Counted from the stretch's first letter, positions 35,101 through 44,026 are shown. The stretch is DNA of 64,000 bases from Mycolicibacterium neoaurum (GCF_036946495.1 NZ_JAQIIX010000002.1:1860001-1924000); one strand, 5' to 3'. Notes: a model not told the origin generated them from the sequence alone. Translations and numbers: made by a program.

Positions 35101-36351
35101 TCACCGCGGGGTAGCGGCGCCTTTTCGGCCCGCGTTCCGAGGCCGAGCGCGGCGCGGATTCTCCAGTGTGGTGATGGCGAGCACCCCGGCCAGCGCCGCG
35201 AGGACGATGACCGATCCGGCCACGGCGGTCCAACCGGCGGCGTCGAAGGCCACACCGCCCAACCAGCCGAGGGCGCTGGATCCCGCGTAGTAGAACAAGT
35301 TGTAGAGCGCTGATGCCTGCGCCTTGGCTGTGCCCGCGCGGGCACCCACCCACCCCGAGGCGATGGCGTGTGCGCCGAAGAACCCTGCGGTGGCGATGAG
35401 CAATCCGAGCAACATCACGACGAGTTCGGTGCTGATGGTCATGGCCGTGCCGACGATCATGGTGGCGATAGACGCCAGCAGCACGGGCTTTCGGCCGAAT
35501 CGGTCCGCCTCGGCGCCGGCGCGCGCAGAGGCCCAGGTGCCGGCCAGATAGGCAAGAAAGACCAGGCTGACGAGGGTCTGGGGCAAGTTGTAGGGTGCGG
35601 CCGCCAGCCGAAATCCCAGGAAGTTGTAGAGCGCGACGAATCCGCCCATCAGCAGGAATCCCTGGCCGTAGAGCACGAGTTGTTGTGGTGAGCGCAGATT
35701 TTCGGCCAGGCGTGTGCCCAGTCCCTTGATGCGGGCGGGTTGGAAACCGCGTGCCCGCGGGGCGAGCTTCACGAATGCCATAGCCGACAGCGCACACAGC
35801 ACCGCAACGGTGACGACGCCGATGCGCCAGCCGGCGAACTCGGAAACGGGGCCCGTGACCAGTCGGCCGGTGAGCCCGCCGATGGTGCTCCCCGCCACGT
35901 AACTTCCCGCAGCCCGCGCGGCGTGGCCGGGATCGATCTCCTCGGACAGGTAGGCGATGGCGATGGCGGGAACCCCACCAAGCATGAGGCCCTCGAGAAA
36001 ACGACCAGTGAGCAGGAGGTCGGAGGTGGGAGCGAGTGGGACGAGTAGGCCGAGAAATGTTGCCGCCGTGATGGATACCGTCATCGCCTGAACTCGACCG
36101 ATGCGGTCGGCGACGGCCGCCCATGGAATGACACCGACGGCCAGACCCACCGTGGCGGCCGAGACGAGCAGAGCGGCATGGGCGGCACCGGTGCCCAGGT
36201 CTGTGGCGATCATGGGTAGTACGGCCTGCGGTGAGTACAACTGCGCGAATGTCGCGACACCGCCGCAGAACAACGCGGCCAACAGTCGTCGGTACTCCCT
36301 GGAGCCACGCGGATGCCCAGGCCAGTCGGTGGGGCTCAGGGTCGTGGTCAC
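35101..36351 (-). CDS. MFS transporter
   Basis: A 416-residue major facilitator with about 12 transmembrane helices. Family signs are the loop 2-3 motif AVADRIGRVQAM and, in the second half, ARAGAEADRFGRKPVLLAS. It resembles YnfM/arabinose-efflux type drug or metabolite exporters. The next gene upstream on the same strand is a LysR regulator ending 10 bp before this start, so both may be one transcript. Substrate unknown. Confidence 0.85.
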   Translation of the reverse strand: MTTTLSPTDWPGHPRGSREYRRLLAALFCGGVATFAQLYSPQAVLPMIATDLGTGAAHAALLVSAATVGLAVGVIPWAAVADRIGRVQAMTVSITAATFLGLLVPLAPTSDLLLTGRFLEGLMLGGVPAIAIAYLSEEIDPGHAARAAGSYVAGSTIGGLTGRLVTGPVSEFAGWRIGVVTVAVLCALSAMAFVKLAPRARGFQPARIKGLGTRLAENLRSPQQLVLYGQGFLLMGGFVALYNFLGFRLAAAPYNLPQTLVSLVFLAYLAGTWASARAGAEADRFGRKPVLLASIATMIVGTAMTISTELVVMLLGLLIATAGFFGAHAIASGWVGARAGTAKAQASALYNLFYYAGSSALGWLGGVAFDAAGWTAVAGSVIVLAALAGVLAITTLENPRRARPRNAGRKGAATPR

Positions 36352-36361
36352 CCAGGCGAGA

Positions 36362-37279
36362 CTAGGAGGGCTTGGGCAATGTGTCTAATGTATGAACCGC
36401 TGTCAGATCATGCAGATTATGCATGATGAATGAGACGAGCCTGGCTGCCGCCGGCGGTAGGTCGCCATCGGGTCGCCAGGTCAGGCCAAGCTGACGTTTG
36501 GCGGTGGGTTCGGACAGCGGGATATAGGCGGCTCCGCCGTCCATCCGATCGGGGTGTGGAAGCGGGACGACCGCGACGCCGAATCCGGCAGCGACCAGGC
36601 CCTCGACCGTTGGGATCTCCATGGCCTCGAAGACGATCGTGGGCGCGATCCCGGCTGCGGCGCAGAGCTCGTCGGTCAACTGGCGCAGCCCGAATCCCGG
36701 CTGCAGGGCGACGAAGGGCTCGTCGCCCGCATCGGACAGTCGCAGTCGGCTGCGCCCGGCGAATCGGTGATCCCGGGGAACGGCGAGGCACAGGCGCTCG
36801 CCGTAGAGCACCCGCCATGGGTAGCCTGCTGGTCGCGGCGAGGTGATGGCCAGGTCGACATGCCCTTTGTCGAGCCGATCGAGGATATCGAGTGTGGCGC
36901 CCTGGAACAGTTCGAACTGAACGTGGGGGGCCTCGGCGCGGAATCGGCGCAGCAGGTCCGGGACGAACCCTCCGGCTTGTGAGTGCAGGAACGCGAGTCG
37001 CACGGTACCGGTGTCGGGATCACGCAGTGCGGCGATTCGCTCTGTGGCGCTGGTGATTTCGGCGATGCTACGGCGTGCGTGATCGAGCAGGATCGCGCCG
37101 TAGGTGTTGAGCCGGAGGCGTCGGTTCACGCGGTCGAACAGGGGAGCTCCGATACGCGCCTCCAGTCGAGCGAGCGCACGCGAGAGGGTCGGTTGGCTGA
37201 TGCCCAATTCGGCGGCGGCATCGGTGACGTGCTCGGCCTCGGCGAGTGTCACGAACCAATGCAGCTCGTCGAGGTCCAT
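36362..37279 (-). CDS. LysR-family transcriptional regulator
   Basis: A 305-residue LysR regulator. The HTH lies at residues 1-60 (MDLDELHWFVTLAEAEHVTDAAAELGISQPTLSRALARLE, shown in parts: ELHWFVTLAE, AAAELGISQPTLSRAL). An effector-binding domain covers the rest (TVRLAFLHSQ, DLAITSPRPAG). The ATG at 37279 is the normal LysR start; an ORF extension of 35 residues upstream has no domain. It probably controls the MFS gene 10 bp downstream, perhaps together with a divergent target, although the divergent neighbour is the HNH gene with its own SOS box. Confidence 0.87.
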   Translation of the reverse strand: MDLDELHWFVTLAEAEHVTDAAAELGISQPTLSRALARLEARIGAPLFDRVNRRLRLNTYGAILLDHARRSIAEITSATERIAALRDPDTGTVRLAFLHSQAGGFVPDLLRRFRAEAPHVQFELFQGATLDILDRLDKGHVDLAITSPRPAGYPWRVLYGERLCLAVPRDHRFAGRSRLRLSDAGDEPFVALQPGFGLRQLTDELCAAAGIAPTIVFEAMEIPTVEGLVAAGFGVAVVPLPHPDRMDGGAAYIPLSEPTAKRQLGLTWRPDGDLPPAAARLVSFIMHNLHDLTAVHTLDTLPKPS

Positions 37280-37514
37280 GGCTGGAGTGTAGAGGTGGGT
37301 CGGCCCCGATATCTGGAGCCGACGGCTCCCCGGACTCCGGATGCTCGGCGTGCGACGAGGTTCCCGCGGTGTCGAGCCGCCCATCTGGCGATGCAGGGTG
37401 GGTGAGCTTCTGCCCGAGGGCGTCTGGGTGAGTTACAAGGGCGATCGATCGTATGTGAGCTCATGACCTTGGATTCATCGGACCCCTTGCGCAGGTGTCG
37501 TATTCGGCGTAGTG

Positions 37515-37530
37515 TCGAACACAAGTTCGA
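37515..37530. promoter_or_regulatory. Perfect LexA/SOS box
   Basis: TCGAAC-ACAA-GTTCGA matches all 12 defined positions of the mycobacterial/Gram-positive SOS box TCGAAC-N4-GTTCGA. It lies 104 bp before the start of the DUF222/HNH gene within a 354-bp gap (37280-37633) that otherwise holds no gene. DUF222/HNH (13E12-type) genes of M. tuberculosis are known LexA targets, so DNA-damage induction is expected. Confidence 0.85.
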
Positions 37531-37633
37531 ATGCGCCGCGGTTCCCGATCCTCGGATCTGGTGAGCCGCAGACCGCGACTTCGGTCGCCGCGAGGTTCGA
37601 CGGTCCCTGTCTGGGGGGTCGTGCGGGCTGTGT

Positions 37634-39007
37634 GTGTTTGATGGTGCCCGTGGTTGGGTGCTGTGGGGGAAGTCGGTTTCCGTTGTGGACGCCACCTGTC
37701 TTGATGTGTTTGTTGATGCGTTGATCGATGAGCTGACGCCGGGAATCTGTCCTGAGGATGATGTCGGGTCGAGCTTGGGTCGGGTGGTGCGGTGTGCTCG
37801 GCCGGTGGTCGATGACGAGCCGTTGTTGGCGGTGTTGGTTGCGGCGGTGTCGGCGCGGAATCTGCTGGATTTTGTGATCGCTTCGGCGGTGGCGGCGGCT
37901 GAGCGGGCGGGTGTGCCGGGGCGGCGGCACCTGCGCACCGGCACCGATTTGTTGAGGTTGTTGGGTATGGCCCCGGGTGCGGCGTCCCGCGCGGTGCGGG
38001 TCGGGCGGATGGCCCCGTCTTTGGGGGCGTTGACGACCGCGCAGTGGTTGGGTGGGATCGGTATCGAGTTCGCCGACGCCGTCGGCAAAGGTGTCACCCA
38101 TATCGAGGCTCGGGTGCCGTTGTCGGACGACGATCGGGCGGCGGTGGTGCGCGCGTTGATGGTGCAGACCACCCCGGCCGAGGTGGCGGCGAAGGCGAGG
38201 GCGATCGCCCTCGACCGCGCCGCGAGTCTTCCGCCCGAGGAGCGGGTGGTGCCGGTGGCCGAGGACACCGCGCTGAATGTGATGACCTTGGTCCAGAACG
38301 CCGAGGGCCGGTTTGAGGCCATTCTCGACCTGGATGTCGGGACCGGGGAAGAGCTGTGTGCGGCGTTGGATCCGTTGTGCCGGCCGGTCCCGCTGCCGGA
38401 CGGCTCTCCGGACCCGCGGTCCATTGATACCCGGCGGGCGGAGGCGATCGGGCAGGTGCTGCGCACCTATTTGTCGCAGTCGCGGCGTCCGATGTCCGGC
38501 GGGGTGCTCCCACACGTCACCCTCATCCGTCCGGTGCACCCGGGGGTGAGTGGGGGCGCGGTGGATCGGCTCGGGTTCGCCGGACCGGTCAGCGCCGCGA
38601 CCGCGGACCTGATCGCCTGTGACGCGACGTTGACCTCGGTGGTCGTCGATCACACCGGAGTACCGCTGGACGTTGGCCGTGCAGAGCGGCTGTTCACCCC
38701 GGCGATCCGCAAAGCACTCGGGGTACGTGATGGTGGGTGTGCCCATCCGGGGTGTGGACGCCCGGTGTCCTGGTGCGATGCCCACCACATCCAACCCTGG
38801 AGCGCCGGGGGCACAACGAGTGTGGACAACGGGGTGTTGTTGTGTCGGCTGCATCACGGCGTGATCCATCACGGTGGCTGGCGGGTCTACCTCGGCCCAG
38901 ACCGCCACCCCTGGTTCATCCCACCCCACACACCCGGCGGACCCGAACCGGAGCATCTGCGATCGCACACCCGACGCACCATGACCGACCTACCGACCGC
39001 CGCATAA
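37634..39007 (+). CDS. DUF222 / HNH endonuclease domain protein (13E12 family)
   Basis: A 457-residue member of the repetitive 13E12 family found in many copies in mycobacteria. The N-terminal DUF222 domain includes AERAGVPGRRHLRTGTDLLRLL and DAVGKGVTHIEAR. The C-terminal HNH nuclease domain shows CAHPGCGRPVSWCDAHHI, QPWSAGGTT, DNGVLLCRLHHGVIHHGGW, with paired Cys for zinc and the HH/N/H catalytic set. A stop at 37562 in this frame makes the GTG at 37634 the first usable start; its ribosome binding site is weak. Codon use is clearly less optimised (many TTG/GGT) than in ESX-1. Proposed roles range from mobile DNA to homing nuclease; the SOS box suggests a DNA-damage link. Confidence 0.88.
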   Translation: MFDGARGWVLWGKSVSVVDATCLDVFVDALIDELTPGICPEDDVGSSLGRVVRCARPVVDDEPLLAVLVAAVSARNLLDFVIASAVAAAERAGVPGRRHLRTGTDLLRLLGMAPGAASRAVRVGRMAPSLGALTTAQWLGGIGIEFADAVGKGVTHIEARVPLSDDDRAAVVRALMVQTTPAEVAAKARAIALDRAASLPPEERVVPVAEDTALNVMTLVQNAEGRFEAILDLDVGTGEELCAALDPLCRPVPLPDGSPDPRSIDTRRAEAIGQVLRTYLSQSRRPMSGGVLPHVTLIRPVHPGVSGGAVDRLGFAGPVSAATADLIACDATLTSVVVDHTGVPLDVGRAERLFTPAIRKALGVRDGGCAHPGCGRPVSWCDAHHIQPWSAGGTTSVDNGVLLCRLHHGVIHHGGWRVYLGPDRHPWFIPPHTPGGPEPEHLRSHTRRTMTDLPTAA

Positions 39008-39090
39008 CCCAAAGCGCCCAAAGCCACAGCGCACCTTGACAACTGAACAGAGGAACCGGCATCACCGCGGGCCGCGGGTGCGGCCAACCG

Positions 39091-40230
39091 CTATGCCGTC
39101 AGCCCGCGGGCGATCACCAGACGCTGGATCTGGTTGGTGCCCTCGAAGATCTGGGTGATCTTGGCTTCCCGCATGTAGCGCTCCGGTCGGAAGTCGCGGG
39201 TGTAACCGACGCCGCCGAGTACCTGCACGGCATCGGTGGTCACCTTCATGGCGGCGTCTGTCGCGATCAGTTTGGCCACCGATGCCTGGGTCGAGTACGG
39301 CAGGCCGAGGTCGCGGCGCCGCGCGGCGTCCAGATAGGTGGCGCGCGCGCTCACGACCGCGGCGGCCATATCGGCAAGCACGAATCCCAATCCCTGGTGG
39401 TCGATGATCTTGCGGCCGAAGGTGGTTCGTTCATTCGCGTACCGGGTGGCCTCATCGAGTGCGGCCTGTGCGATGCCGACGGCGACCGCGGCGATGCCGA
39501 GGCGGCCGGCATCGAGGGCAGAGAATGCGATCGAGAGGCCCTGCCCCTCGGTACCGATCAACCGGTCGGAATCGAGTCGGGCATTGTCGTAGAACGCCGC
39601 AGTGGTCGGCACGGCGTGGAGGCCCATCTTCTCCTCGGGCTTACCGAAGCTCAGGCCGTCCAGATCGCCGGGCACCAGGAAGCACGAGATGCCCTTCGAT
39701 CCGTCGCCGGTCCTGGCGAACAGGGTGTAGAAGTCGGCTTTGCCGCCGTGGGTGATCCATGCCTTGGATCCGTTGATCACGTAGTGATCACCGTCCCTGG
39801 TCGCGGCGCAGCGCAACGCGGCCGCATCCGAGCCGGCCTGCGGTTCGGACAGGCTGTAGGCGCCGATCTGGTCGCCCGACAGCATGCCGGGCAACCAGCG
39901 GCCCTTCTGCTCCTCGGTGCCGAAGGACAGCAGGGCATGGGTGGACAAGCTGTGCACGCTGACGGCCACCGCCACCGTGGCCCAGCGGGCCGCGATCTCC
40001 TCGAGCACCTGGAGGTACACCTCGTAGGGCTGTCCACCACCGCCCCACTGCTCGGGCTGAGGCAGGCTGAGCAGCCCGGCGGCCCCGAGTTGGGGAAAGA
40101 CCCCGTCGGGGTAGGTCTCGGTGCGCTCGTGCTCGTCGACGATCGGGTCGAGCACCTTGTCCGCGATGTCACGGGTCAGGGCGATCAGTTCGGCGGCATC
40201 CTCGGAAGGGAGCAGGCGGTCGACGGGCAC
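39091..40230 (-). CDS. Acyl-CoA dehydrogenase
   Basis: A 379-residue FAD-dependent acyl-CoA dehydrogenase of the short/branched-chain type. Motifs are AYSLSEPQAGSDAAAL (ACADH signature 1 region), HYVINGSKAWITHGGKAD, FGRKIIDHQGLGFVLADM and the C-terminal QVLGGVGYTRDFRPERYMREAKITQIFEGTNQIQRLVIAR, with the catalytic Glu in FEGTNQIQ. GTG start (MPVDRLLPS). It is divergent from a TetR gene 85 bp away, with three AGTACT elements between them, so its expression is probably under that repressor. Confidence 0.9.
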   Translation of the reverse strand: MPVDRLLPSEDAAELIALTRDIADKVLDPIVDEHERTETYPDGVFPQLGAAGLLSLPQPEQWGGGGQPYEVYLQVLEEIAARWATVAVAVSVHSLSTHALLSFGTEEQKGRWLPGMLSGDQIGAYSLSEPQAGSDAAALRCAATRDGDHYVINGSKAWITHGGKADFYTLFARTGDGSKGISCFLVPGDLDGLSFGKPEEKMGLHAVPTTAAFYDNARLDSDRLIGTEGQGLSIAFSALDAGRLGIAAVAVGIAQAALDEATRYANERTTFGRKIIDHQGLGFVLADMAAAVVSARATYLDAARRRDLGLPYSTQASVAKLIATDAAMKVTTDAVQVLGGVGYTRDFRPERYMREAKITQIFEGTNQIQRLVIARGLTA

Positions 40231-40247
40231 GGGTCACCTCTCGAAAC

Positions 40248-40307
40248 AGTACTGTGGTGGGGTTCGCAGTATCATCAAAAGAGTACTGGAAGAACTCCTG
40301 AAGTACT
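40248..40307. promoter_or_regulatory. Three AGTACT elements, likely TetR operator region
   Basis: The palindrome AGTACT occurs at 40248-40253, 40282-40287 and 40302-40307 inside the 85-bp divergent gap between the acyl-CoA dehydrogenase and its TetR neighbour. Spacings are 34 and 20 bp. The first sits in ACAGTACTGT, a perfect 10-bp palindrome. Autoregulation by the TetR protein is the simplest reading. Confidence 0.6.
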
Positions 40308-40315
40308 ATCGCAGG

Positions 40316-40900
40316 ATGTCCGAGCTGGTCGAGCGTGGTTTCGCCACCCGCAGACAGATCCGGCTGTTCGACGAACTGCTGGAGATGATGCTCGCCGAGG
40401 GATTCGGCCACCTGACGCTCGACGAGATCGCGGCCCGGCTGCGCTGCTCGAAGACCACTCTCTACGCCTTGGCATCCAGCAAGGACGAACTGGTGCGGCG
40501 GGTCACCGTGCACTTCTTCAAGCGCGCGACGGTCGCGGTGGAGACCAGCCTGGCGCGGACGGGCGACCCACGCGCTCGCGTGGCGGCGTATCTGACCGCG
40601 GTCGGAGCCGAGTTGGCGGTGGCGTCCGAGGCGTTCATGGCGGACATGAACGCGTTCGCCCCGGCGCGCGAGGTCTACGAAGCCAACACCGCGGCCGCTT
40701 CGGAGCGGGTGCGCCAGCTCATCGAGGAGGGCGTGACCGCGGGAGCGTTCCGCTCGGTCAACGCCGCCTTCGCCGGAGATCTCATCGCCACCATGATGGT
40801 GCGCATCCAGCAGCGCGAGGTGGGTGCGGCCACCGGGCTCAGTGATGCCGAGGCCTACACCGAGTTGGCAACACTGCTCACCGACGGCCTGCGGGCCTGA
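40316..40900 (+). CDS. TetR-family transcriptional regulator
   Basis: A 194-residue TetR protein whose HTH reads LFDELLEMMLAEGFGHLTLDEIAARLRCSKTTLYALASSKDELVRRV (residues about 17-63; quoted in parts: FGHLTLDEIAARL, CSKTTLYALA). The ATG at 40316 is preceded by GCAGG; upstream in-frame starts would run through the AGTACT elements. Divergent from the acyl-CoA dehydrogenase gene, which it probably represses, with an acyl-CoA as a plausible but unproved ligand. Its 3' end is followed by tandem repeats and a strong hairpin. Confidence 0.85.
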   Translation: MSELVERGFATRRQIRLFDELLEMMLAEGFGHLTLDEIAARLRCSKTTLYALASSKDELVRRVTVHFFKRATVAVETSLARTGDPRARVAAYLTAVGAELAVASEAFMADMNAFAPAREVYEANTAAASERVRQLIEEGVTAGAFRSVNAAFAGDLIATMMVRIQQREVGAATGLSDAEAYTELATLLTDGLRA

Positions 40901-40904
40901 TCAG

Positions 40905-40947
40905 ACCGCAGAACCGGCCGGACCGCAGAACAGGCCGGACCGCAGAA
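40905..40947. repeat. 17-bp tandem repeat, about 2.5 copies
   Basis: The unit ACCGCAGAACCGGCCGG at 40905-40921 is repeated at 40922-40938 with one change (CAGG for CCGG) and partly again at 40939-40947. It lies directly after the TetR stop and abuts the hairpin that follows. Confidence 0.75.
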
Positions 40948-40990
40948 ACGACATGGTCGCCATCACCTGAGGCAATGGCGACCATGTCGT
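40948..40990. terminator. 16-bp perfect hairpin between convergent genes
   Basis: ACGACATGGTCGCCAT (40948-40963) is followed, after 11 bases, by its exact reverse complement at 40975-40990. It lies between the convergent TetR gene (ends 40900) and pntB (ends 41024). It is best explained as a bidirectional terminator without a T-tract; the stem is unusually long and GC-balanced. Confidence 0.7.
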
Positions 40991-41023
40991 GGAATCCGGC
41001 GAACGGGATACCGGGCCGAGTGA

Positions 41024-42445
41024 TTACAGCGCGGCGTTGATCGCGTCGACGCGATCCTTGGCATCGCCGAAGAGCATCTGGGTGTTCTCCCGGAAGAACA
41101 GCGGATTCTGCACACCGGCGTACCCGGACGCCATGGAACGCTTGAACACGATGACGTTGTCGGCATTCCACACTGTCAGCACCGGCATACCGGCGATCGG
41201 TGACCCTGGATCCTCCGAGGCGGCCGGGTTGACGGTGTCATTGGCCCCGATCACCAGCACGACCGAGGTGCCGTCGAAATCGTCGTTGATCTCGTCCATT
41301 TCGAGCACGATGTCGTAGGGCACCTTGGCCTCGGCCAACAGCACGTTCATATGCCCGGGCAACCGGCCCGCGACCGGGTGGATACCGAAGCGTACGTCGA
41401 CCCCGCGCTCGCGCAGCTTGCGGGTCAGGTCGGCGACCCCGTACTGGGCCTGCGCCACGGCCATGCCGTAGCCCGGTGTGATGATCACCGAGGACGCATT
41501 GGCGAGCAGTTCCGCCGCGCCCTCCGCGGTGATCTCGCGGTGTTCGCCGTAATCCTTGTCCTCCGCGGGACCGGCTTCGATACCGAAACCGCCTGCGATG
41601 ACGGAGATGAACGAACGGTTCATCGCCTTGCACATGATGTAGGACAGGAACGCACCGGACGAGCCGACCAGGGCGCCGGTGATGATCAACAGGTCGTTGC
41701 CCAGCAGGAAGCCCGATGCCGCGGCGGCCCAGCCGGAGTAGCTGTTGAGCATCGAAACGACGACCGGCATATCGCCACCGCCGATCGAGGCGACCAGATG
41801 CCAGCCCAGCAGCAGGGCCAGCACGGTCACCACGACCAGCAGCCACAGCTGCGGCTCGATGACGAACCACACCGTCAGCGCGATGAAGACCACCAGCGCG
41901 CCGATGTTCAGGAAGTTCTTGCCGGGCAACATCAATGGCGCGGATTTGATCCGGGCCGACAGTTTCAGGTTCGCCACGATCGACCCGGTGAAGGTCACCG
42001 CGCCGATGAACACGCCGATGAACACCTCGGCCGAATGGATGCCCAGCATGCCCTGGCCGGCAAGATGCGCGGCCTCGGCGCCATCCGGATGGGCCTCCAC
42101 GTGCAGATAGCCGTTCCAGCCCACCAGCACGGCCGCCAAGCCGACGAACGAGTGCAGCAACGCGATGAGCTCGGGCATGCCGGTCATCTCGACGATCTTG
42201 GCCCGCCACAGACCGATCGCCGCACCGATGGCCATGGCGCCCACCAGCAGGCCGAGGCCCAGCGGTTCGATATCGCGGCCGATGGCCAACACGACGGTGG
42301 CGATCAGCGCCACCGCCATGCCCGCGATGCCGAAGGTGTTGCCGGCCTTGGACGTTTCGTGTTTCGACAGGCCCGCAAGGGCCAGGATGAACAGCAGCGC
42401 CGCGACCACATAGGCCGCGGTGGCCGCGGTTTCCAGAGAAAGCAT
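41024..42445 (-). CDS. pntB: NAD(P) transhydrogenase subunit beta
   Basis: PntB is the NADP(H)-binding and membrane half of the proton-translocating transhydrogenase that makes NADPH from NADH using the proton gradient. The 473-residue product has about eight hydrophobic helices (1-270). The NADP-binding domain III contains SVIITPGYGMAVAQAQYGVADL, RFGIHPVAGRLPGHMNVLLAEA, VVLVIGANDTVNPAA and the terminal VFKRSMASGYAGVQNPLFF. The ATG at 42445 (MLSLETA) is chosen over one 5 codons upstream. It follows pntA by 45 bp. Confidence 0.95.
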   Translation of the reverse strand: MLSLETAATAAYVVAALLFILALAGLSKHETSKAGNTFGIAGMAVALIATVVLAIGRDIEPLGLGLLVGAMAIGAAIGLWRAKIVEMTGMPELIALLHSFVGLAAVLVGWNGYLHVEAHPDGAEAAHLAGQGMLGIHSAEVFIGVFIGAVTFTGSIVANLKLSARIKSAPLMLPGKNFLNIGALVVFIALTVWFVIEPQLWLLVVVTVLALLLGWHLVASIGGGDMPVVVSMLNSYSGWAAAASGFLLGNDLLIITGALVGSSGAFLSYIMCKAMNRSFISVIAGGFGIEAGPAEDKDYGEHREITAEGAAELLANASSVIITPGYGMAVAQAQYGVADLTRKLRERGVDVRFGIHPVAGRLPGHMNVLLAEAKVPYDIVLEMDEINDDFDGTSVVLVIGANDTVNPAASEDPGSPIAGMPVLTVWNADNVIVFKRSMASGYAGVQNPLFFRENTQMLFGDAKDRVDAINAAL

Positions 42446-42490
42446 GGGGAATCCGTTCACAGAGAGTGTGGTGAGAAGTGGGGGCAGCGC

Positions 42491-44026
42491 CTAGCTGCGG
42501 GAGAACATCGCGAGCATGCGGCGGGTCACCGCGAAACCGCCGAACACATTGATGCTGGCGAGCAGAATCGCCACGGTGGCCAACACGGTGATCGCCACGT
42601 CGCCGGTGCCGATCTGCAGCAGCGCGCCGACGACGATGATTCCCGAGATCGCGTTCGTCACCGACATCAGCGGGGTGTGCAACGCGTGGTGCACACCGCT
42701 GATCACGTAGTAGCCGATGACGATCGCCAGCGCGAACACCACCAGGTGCACCTGCAGTGCGGCCGGCGAGATCGCGATCAAGGCGAACAACGCGGCCGCG
42801 CCGGCGAACGTCAGGCCGAGCCTGCGCTGAGCCGACATCGGCGGCTTGGGAGCCGGCTTCTCGACCGGGGCGGCGGCCGCCGCGGCCGCAGGCGCCGCGG
42901 ACACCTGCACCGGCGGGGGCGGCCAGGTGACCTCGCCGTCACGCACCACGGTGACCGAGCGCTGGACGACATCGTCGAAGTCCAGGGTGAGCCGGCCGTC
43001 CTTCTCGGGCGTCACCAGCTTGAGCAGATTCACCAGGTTGGTGCCGTAGAGCTGCGATGCGGTGGCGGGCAGGCGGCCGGCCAGATCGGTGTAGCCGATG
43101 ATCGTCACACCGTTGTCGGTGACGATCGCCTGGTCCTTGACCGTGCCCTCGACGTTTCCACCGTTCGAAGCGGCCATGTCCACGATCACGCTGCCCGGAC
43201 GCATGGAGGCGACCATCTCGGCGGTGATGATCCGCGGCGCCGGCTTACCCGGGATCAAGGCCGTGGTGATGATGATGTCGACCTCGCGCGCCAGCTCGGC
43301 GTACAGCTGTGCCTCGCGGGCCTTGTAGTCCTCGCCCATTTCCTTGGCGTAGCCGGTGGCCGACACCTCGGCGGCCGCCGGGTCGACGGAGACGTACTCA
43401 CCGCCGAGGGACTTGACCTGGTCGGCGACCTCGGGACGAGGGTCGGTGGCCTTCACGATGGCACCGAGGCTGCCCGCGGCGCCGATCGCGGCCAGACCGG
43501 CCACCCCGGCACCGACAACCAGGACCTTGGCCGGCGGCACCTTGCCCGCCGCGGTGACCTGACCGGTGAAGAACCGCCCGAAGCTGTGTGCGGCTTCGAC
43601 GACGGCCCGGTAGCCGGCGATGTTGGCCATCGACGACAGCACGTCCAGCGACTGCGCGCGTGAGATGCGGGGCACCGCGTCCATCGCCAATACCGTGATC
43701 GGGCGCGCCGACAGCTTCTCCACGAGCTCGGGCTTCAGCGCCGGCGAGATCAGGCTGACCAGCGTCGCGCCGTCCTTGAGTGCCGCGATCTCGGTGTCAT
43801 CAGGGGCATTGACCTTCAGTACGACGTCGGCCGACAGTACTTCGCCGGTGGTGCCGATGCCGGCGCCCGCCTCTACATAGGCGGCGTCGGAGAAGCTCGA
43901 GGCTGCGCCCGCGCCGGTCTCTACGACGACGTCATAACCGAGCTTGATGATTTGCCCAACGGTCGCAGGCGTCGCCGCGACCCGTGTCTCGCCCGCGTGA
44001 GTTTCGCGCGGAATGCCGATGATCAT
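42491..44026 (-). CDS. pntA: NAD(P) transhydrogenase subunit alpha (single polypeptide)
   Basis: PntA carries the NAD(H)-binding domain I and part of the membrane domain. The 511-residue protein runs from MIIGIPRETHAGETRVA (alanine dehydrogenase-like start) through the Rossmann loop VLVVGAGVAGLAAIGAAGSLG and GSVIVDMAASNGGNVEGT to an Ala/Pro linker near 385-400. Four C-terminal helices follow (LFALIAISPAALQVHLVVFALAIVIGYYVI and on). Here the two parts that are separate genes in M. tuberculosis (pntAa, pntAb) are one ORF, as in E. coli. It precedes pntB in a two-gene operon. Confidence 0.94.
   Translation of the reverse strand: MIIGIPRETHAGETRVAATPATVGQIIKLGYDVVVETGAGAASSFSDAAYVEAGAGIGTTGEVLSADVVLKVNAPDDTEIAALKDGATLVSLISPALKPELVEKLSARPITVLAMDAVPRISRAQSLDVLSSMANIAGYRAVVEAAHSFGRFFTGQVTAAGKVPPAKVLVVGAGVAGLAAIGAAGSLGAIVKATDPRPEVADQVKSLGGEYVSVDPAAAEVSATGYAKEMGEDYKAREAQLYAELAREVDIIITTALIPGKPAPRIITAEMVASMRPGSVIVDMAASNGGNVEGTVKDQAIVTDNGVTIIGYTDLAGRLPATASQLYGTNLVNLLKLVTPEKDGRLTLDFDDVVQRSVTVVRDGEVTWPPPPVQVSAAPAAAAAAAPVEKPAPKPPMSAQRRLGLTFAGAAALFALIAISPAALQVHLVVFALAIVIGYYVISGVHHALHTPLMSVTNAISGIIVVGALLQIGTGDVAITVLATVAILLASINVFGGFAVTRRMLAMFSRS

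Noticed and set aside
37475..38968. 497-codon minus-strand frame over the HNH gene
   Set aside because: Antisense to DUF222/HNH motifs, Arg/His/Pro-rich, no start signal.
41351..43663. 770-codon open frame on the plus strand across pntB and pntA
   Set aside because: It is antisense to two certain genes and is a by-product of GC-rich codon use; its translation is His/Gln/Arg/Asp-rich without any domain.
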